Below, one piece after another: positions 60,995 through 64,000 of a stretch of DNA of 64,000 nucleotides. This stretch comes from an uncultured Opitutaceae bacterium. Lineage in GTDB: Bacteria; Verrucomicrobiota; Verrucomicrobiia; Opitutales; Opitutaceae. Positions within the stretch are counted from its first letter, which is position 1. Every line of letters begins with the position of its first letter. The notes below the pieces were generated by a model. The model worked only from the letters and a program-made list of their open reading frames with translations, was not told where the DNA came from and ran no database searches. Location: the NCBI GenBank assembly GCA_903919205.1, contig CAIXHE010000109.1, positions 1 to 64,000 of the forward strand. Reading direction: 5' to 3'. The translations under genes were made by a program, and so were the position numbers.

Positions 60995-61929
60995 AGCTGA
61001 TGAAGTGCGTCTGCATCTTTCGGTACGGAGGCCCCGAGGTGCTCGCCTACGAGGACGCGCCGTGTCCCCACCCGGGAGACGGGGAGGTGCTCGTGCGGGT
61101 CCACGCCGCCGGCGTGAACCCGGTCGACTGGAAGATCCGCGAGGGTTTCCTGGTCGAGAAGATCCGCCACACCCTGCCGCTCGTTCTCGGGTGGGACGTG
61201 TCCGGGGTCGTGCATTCGATCGGCGGCAACCTCAAGCGCCTGAAGGTCGGGGACGAGGTCATGAGTTGCCCGGATGTCGCCCGGGACGGGGCCTATGCGG
61301 AATACATCGTCATCAAGGAGTCCGAGGTGGCCCTGAAGCCCGCGTCGGTGGACCATCTGCATGCAGCAGGCCTGCCGATGGCCGGCCTCACCGCATGGCA
61401 GGCCCTCTTCGAGCATGGCGCCCTGGCGAAGGGCCAGCGCGTGCTGATCCAGGGGGCCGCGGGCGGCGTCGGCAGCATGGCGCTCCAGCTCGCCAAGTGG
61501 AAGGGCGCGTTCGTCGCCGGCACCGCCTCGGAGGGCAACCATGACTTCCTGAGAAAACTCGGGATCGACCAGGTGGTCGACTACCAGCGGGAGCGCTTCG
61601 AGGACGTGGTCGGGCCCGTAGACGTGGTGATCGACACCCAGGGAGGCGACGTGCAGGAGCGCTCCTGGAAGGTGCTCAAGCCCGGCGGGATCCTGGTCTC
61701 CGTGGTGAGCCCGCCCTCCGAGACTCTGGCGGCCCAATTCAAGGCGCGGGGTGTCTTCTTCTTCGCCCGCTCGGACATCGGTCAACTGGCCGAACTCGCC
61801 AAGCTGGTGGACAGCGAGAACCTGAAGGTCATCGTCGAGACCACGTTACCCCTGTCGGACGCGACCCGGGGCCAGGAGCTGAGCCAGCGGGGCCATGCCC
61901 GCGGCAAGATCGTCCTGAGGGTGGTGTAG
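60991..61929 (+). CDS. Zinc-independent MDR oxidoreductase (quinone reductase-like)
   Basis: This 312-residue NAD(P)-dependent enzyme of the medium-chain dehydrogenase family has an N-terminal GroES-like domain (VLAYEDAPCPHPGDGEVLVRVHAAGVNPVDWKIREG), then GWDVSGVV and the Rossmann nucleotide loop VLIQGAAGGVGSMALQLAKWKGAFVAGTAS. The zinc-binding Cys/His residues of alcohol dehydrogenases are missing, as in quinone oxidoreductases and enoyl reductases. Coupled to the 60305 gene by ATGA. It may reduce quinones or reactive carbonyls under stress. Confidence 0.88.
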   Translation: MKLMKCVCIFRYGGPEVLAYEDAPCPHPGDGEVLVRVHAAGVNPVDWKIREGFLVEKIRHTLPLVLGWDVSGVVHSIGGNLKRLKVGDEVMSCPDVARDGAYAEYIVIKESEVALKPASVDHLHAAGLPMAGLTAWQALFEHGALAKGQRVLIQGAAGGVGSMALQLAKWKGAFVAGTASEGNHDFLRKLGIDQVVDYQRERFEDVVGPVDVVIDTQGGDVQERSWKVLKPGGILVSVVSPPSETLAAQFKARGVFFFARSDIGQLAELAKLVDSENLKVIVETTLPLSDATRGQELSQRGHARGKIVLRVV

Positions 61930-61952
61930 GGCGCCCCGATGACCGGCCCACG

Positions 61953-61996
61953 TGGGGTTTTACCCCATGGTCCCCGCGCCGGGTCCGGGTTACGCT
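61953..61996 (+). promoter_or_regulatory. Palindrome-N22 stress promoter of the PRC-barrel operon
   Basis: TGGGGT-TTT-ACCCCAT is a perfect palindrome, followed by 22 bp and TACGCT on the plus strand. The leader to the ATG at 62061 is about 58 nt. Confidence 0.8.
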
Positions 61997-62060
61997 CCGG
62001 GACTCTAAGGTCAGGGCGCCCCGCGGGGTCGTCCGGCATCAGAAAGCGAACCTCCCTTCC

Positions 62061-62774
62061 ATGCTCATCCACACCCAGGCCCTGATAGGAAAGAGGCTGG
62101 ACGCCCTCGACGGCGAGATCGGGTCCCTCCAGGACATCTATTTCGACGACGAGGGGTGGGCCGTGCGCTACCTGGTGGCCGACACGGGCTCGTGGATGCA
62201 CGGCCGGCTGGTGCTCCTGGCGCCCAACGCCATCGGGCACGTCTCGCCCAGCTCGGGCTCGCTGACGATCAACCTCACGACCAGTCAGATCGAGGCGAGC
62301 CCGCCCATCGAGTCGCACAAGCCCGTGTCGCGGCAATACGAGATCGACTACTACCGCCACTACGGGTGGCCCGCCTACTGGGACGAGGGCGCGAGCTGGA
62401 GCGCGGGCGGGCTGCCCGAGCTTCTGAGCCCGCTTCAGGCCGAGGTCGTTGACCTGTTCGCCCCGCGGCGGCGTGAGGACCCGCACCTTCGGAGCGTGCT
62501 CGGCGTGCTGGGCTATGAGGTCCAGTCCAAGGAGCGCCCCATCGGCACGCTGGCCGGCCTGCGGCTGGATGAGAAGGCCTGGCGCGTGAGGCAGATCGTG
62601 GTCGGCGCCGGGTTGTGGCCCCGCAAGAGCGAGATCCGCATACCGGTCAACCAGGTTGAAGATATCAGCTACGAGGAATCCAAGATCTTCCTGAGCTCGG
62701 ACAAGGAAGCCCCGCCGTCGGACGAGGTTCCGGCGGTCCACGACTCCAACGGTGAATCCGGGCTCTGGGACTGA
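62061..62774 (+). CDS. PRC-barrel domain protein
   Basis: This 237-residue protein has two PRC-barrel-like modules. The first (residues 1-90) runs IGKRLDALDGEIGSLQDIYFDDEGWAVRYLVADTGSWMHGRLVLLAP. The second (about 145-215) runs LGYEVQSKERPIGTLAGLRLDEKAWRVRQIVVGAGLWPRKSEIRIPVNQVEDISYEESKIFL. A Tyr/Trp-rich linker joins them (DYYRHYGWPAYWDEGASW). PRC-barrels occur in photosynthetic reaction centres, RimM and many stress proteins. First gene of a stress operon with three or more genes. Confidence 0.85.
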   Translation: MLIHTQALIGKRLDALDGEIGSLQDIYFDDEGWAVRYLVADTGSWMHGRLVLLAPNAIGHVSPSSGSLTINLTTSQIEASPPIESHKPVSRQYEIDYYRHYGWPAYWDEGASWSAGGLPELLSPLQAEVVDLFAPRRREDPHLRSVLGVLGYEVQSKERPIGTLAGLRLDEKAWRVRQIVVGAGLWPRKSEIRIPVNQVEDISYEESKIFLSSDKEAPPSDEVPAVHDSNGESGLWD

Positions 62775-62798
62775 TCCCGGAAGGGGCCCCTACATCTC

Positions 62799-63209
62799 AT
62801 GAAAAACAATCCAATAAACAAGGGCGTCATCAGCGAGGACTTCAAGGGCACGGGGCCCATCTCCGAGCGGGACATCCACCACCGGGCCGCGGAGCTGTCC
62901 GAGATCGACGGGCGCGCGCACCTGCCCCCGACCGATGCGGAAGTGGAGCAGGCCCAGCGCGAGCTGACCGGGGGAGAGGATATCGACGCGCGCGAGGCCG
63001 CAATCGATGCGCTCCCGGAGTCCGAGCGCTGGGATCCCGTCCCGGGCAGCAAGGGATTCGAGACGCCGGGCGGCATCAGCGAGGACATGGACGACGAGGG
63101 CCGGAGCATGAGCGAGCAGATGGTCGAGCAGGGGGTCGAGGAAGCCGAGCACGACCAGATGCTCCAAGCCGCGAAGGCCGCCGAGAAGACCGACCGAGAG
63201 GACGCCTGA
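62799..63209 (+). CDS. Small acidic hydrophilic protein
   Basis: This 136-residue protein is strongly acidic and hydrophilic, with no clear domain: GPISERDIHHRAAELSEIDGRAHLPPTDAEVEQAQRELTGG, then DALPESERWDPVPGSKGFETPGG and EEAEHDQMLQAAKAAEKTD. Likely intrinsically disordered, as in small stress-protection proteins. It lies 24 bp after the PRC-barrel gene and shares its operon. Family not recognised. Confidence 0.65.
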   Translation: MKNNPINKGVISEDFKGTGPISERDIHHRAAELSEIDGRAHLPPTDAEVEQAQRELTGGEDIDAREAAIDALPESERWDPVPGSKGFETPGGISEDMDDEGRSMSEQMVEQGVEEAEHDQMLQAAKAAEKTDREDA

Positions 63210-63258
63210 AGCCCCTCCGTCCATCAAAGAGCCATACGGAAACGTCCCAATACCCATC

Positions 63259-63765
63259 ATGAGCAGTTCCACCGTAGCCATCTTCTCCACCCACGAGGGC
63301 GCAGAGGGGGCGATCACCGACCTCCAAAGGTCGGGATACGACATGAAGCGCCTTTCCATCGTAGGTCGCGACTACACCACGGACGAGCACGTCGTGGGAT
63401 ACTACACCACGGGCGACCGCATGAAGACCTGGGGCAGGAATGGCGCCTTCTGGGGCGGGATCTGGGGCCTTCTGTTCGGCTCCGCCTTCTTCTTCGTGCC
63501 CGGGGTCGGCCCCCTGCTGGTGGCCGGGCCCATGGTCGCCTGGATCGTTTCCGGGCTCGAGGGGGCCCTGGTGGTCGGCGGCCTGAGCGCCCTCGGCGCG
63601 GGGCTCGTGAGCCTCGGCATACCGAAGGACAGCGTCCTTCGCTACGAGACGGCGATCAAGAACGACAAGTTCTTGGTGGTGGCGGACGGGACCGCCGTGG
63701 ACGTGGCCCGCGCGAAGGAGATCCTGTCCCACTTCCATCCCGACTCGGTCGACCTGCATCCCTAG
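63259..63765 (+). CDS. General stress protein 17M-like membrane protein
   Basis: This 168-residue protein has an N-terminal alpha/beta part (STVAIFSTHEGAEGAITDLQRSGYDMKRLSIVGRDYTTDEHVVGYYTTGDR), a Gly-rich hydrophobic middle (WGGIWGLLFGSAFFFVPGVGPLLVAGPMVAWIVSGLEG) and a C-terminal part (GIPKDSVLRYETAIKNDKFLVVADG). The layout matches general stress proteins of the 17M/DUF1269-type class, which respond to stress in many bacteria. It lies in the PRC-barrel operon, just before class I aldolase. Confidence 0.8.
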   Translation: MSSSTVAIFSTHEGAEGAITDLQRSGYDMKRLSIVGRDYTTDEHVVGYYTTGDRMKTWGRNGAFWGGIWGLLFGSAFFFVPGVGPLLVAGPMVAWIVSGLEGALVVGGLSALGAGLVSLGIPKDSVLRYETAIKNDKFLVVADGTAVDVARAKEILSHFHPDSVDLHP

Positions 63766-63776
63766 GAACCGCCCCC

Positions 63777-64000
63777 ATGCCTGCATCCATCATGCGCTCC
63801 ACAGTCGAGGCGCTGCTCGCCCCGGGAAAGGGGCTGCTCGCGGCCGACGAGAGCCTGAAGACGATCGGGAAGAGATTCGAGGCCCTCGGCATAGCCTGCA
63901 CGGAGGAGAGCCGGCGCAACTACCGGGCGATGCTGATCACGACCCCCACGCTGCCCGAGCACATCAGCGGGGTCATCCTCTACGACGAGACCCTACGGCA
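63777..64000 (+). CDS. Class I fructose-bisphosphate aldolase, N-terminal fragment
   Basis: 74 codons of a class I aldolase run off the right edge: MPASIMRSTVEALLAPGKGLLAADESLKTIGKRFEALGI, then NYRAMLITTPTLPEHISGVILYDETL. The AADES and R-x-x-R-x-x-L parts match the metazoan/plant-type class I enzyme that works through a Schiff base. AGGAACC precedes the ATG. It lies 11 bp after the general stress protein and so belongs to the PRC-barrel operon. With phosphoketolase it would connect the stress regulon to sugar phosphate flow. Confidence 0.9.
   Translation, partial: MPASIMRSTVEALLAPGKGLLAADESLKTIGKRFEALGIACTEESRRNYRAMLITTPTLPEHISGVILYDETLR

Overview
The window is GC-rich, densely coded bacterial chromosome. 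I read it as a motile, Gram-negative member of Verrucomicrobiota, probably Opitutales. The main clue is the secreted protein at 11891-12700, whose C-terminal half (VLVRAVGPGL... then VASNTGW... then LAPGAYTAQV...) is a type I associate with that phylum. The phylum call is an inference of moderate confidence. No tRNA, rRNA, CRISPR array, insertion sequence or prophage was seen.

Region 1 (1-36.5 kb) is a motility and signalling block. It holds cheA, cheX, a double-receiver/STAS protein, an NtrC-type activator, a FlgM-like gene, fliS, fliD and flagellin. It also has five HDOD proteins, two PAS histidine kinases, a chemoreceptor, and a secreted/TPR/coiled-coil operon. Most of these units are preceded by a sigma-28 (FliA)-type promoter with a GCCGATAA-like -10 element and a TAAA/TCAAG-type -35 element about 11 bp upstream. 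In several HDOD and kinase genes the -10 lies almost on the start codon, so the transcripts should be leaderless or nearly so. Between flagellin and the HDOD genes sit a secreted protein, a Tat-exported ferritin-like protein and a six-gene glycosylation island. The island has two large TPR-fused glycosyltransferases, two other glycosyltransferase-like proteins, a TylF-type methyltransferase and an FAD oxidoreductase, and is plausibly involved in flagellin or surface glycosylation.

Region 2 (36.5-64 kb) is an energy and stress block. On the minus strand, read 5' to 3', it runs acetate kinase, phosphoketolase, P-type H+-ATPase, a complete N-ATPase operon (atpDCQRBEFAG) and an NMT1-type binding protein. 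On the plus strand it runs a CbpM-like protein, a DUF2934 protein, a four-gene tripartite ABC exporter, kaiC-kaiB-kaiB-histidine kinase, an unknown protein with an MDR oxidoreductase, a PRC-barrel protein, two small stress proteins, and the start of a class I fructose-bisphosphate aldolase gene.

The most striking unexplained signal is a shared promoter architecture in region 2. An inverted repeat, TGGGGT-N3-ACCCCA, ends in ACCCCAT and is followed exactly 22 bp later by a YANNCT -10 hexamer. I find it upstream of atpD, phosphoketolase, the CbpM-like gene, the DUF2934/ABC operon, the 60305 operon and the PRC operon. A degenerate copy precedes the ferritin-like gene, and a palindrome with wrong spacing precedes kaiC. 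The repeat would be centred near -42, the class II activator position, which points to one regulon joining acetyl-phosphate energy metabolism, ion pumping, export and a Kai-like module. The regulator is not identified. The histidine kinase in the kai operon has no response regulator beside it, so a NarL-type partner elsewhere is one candidate.
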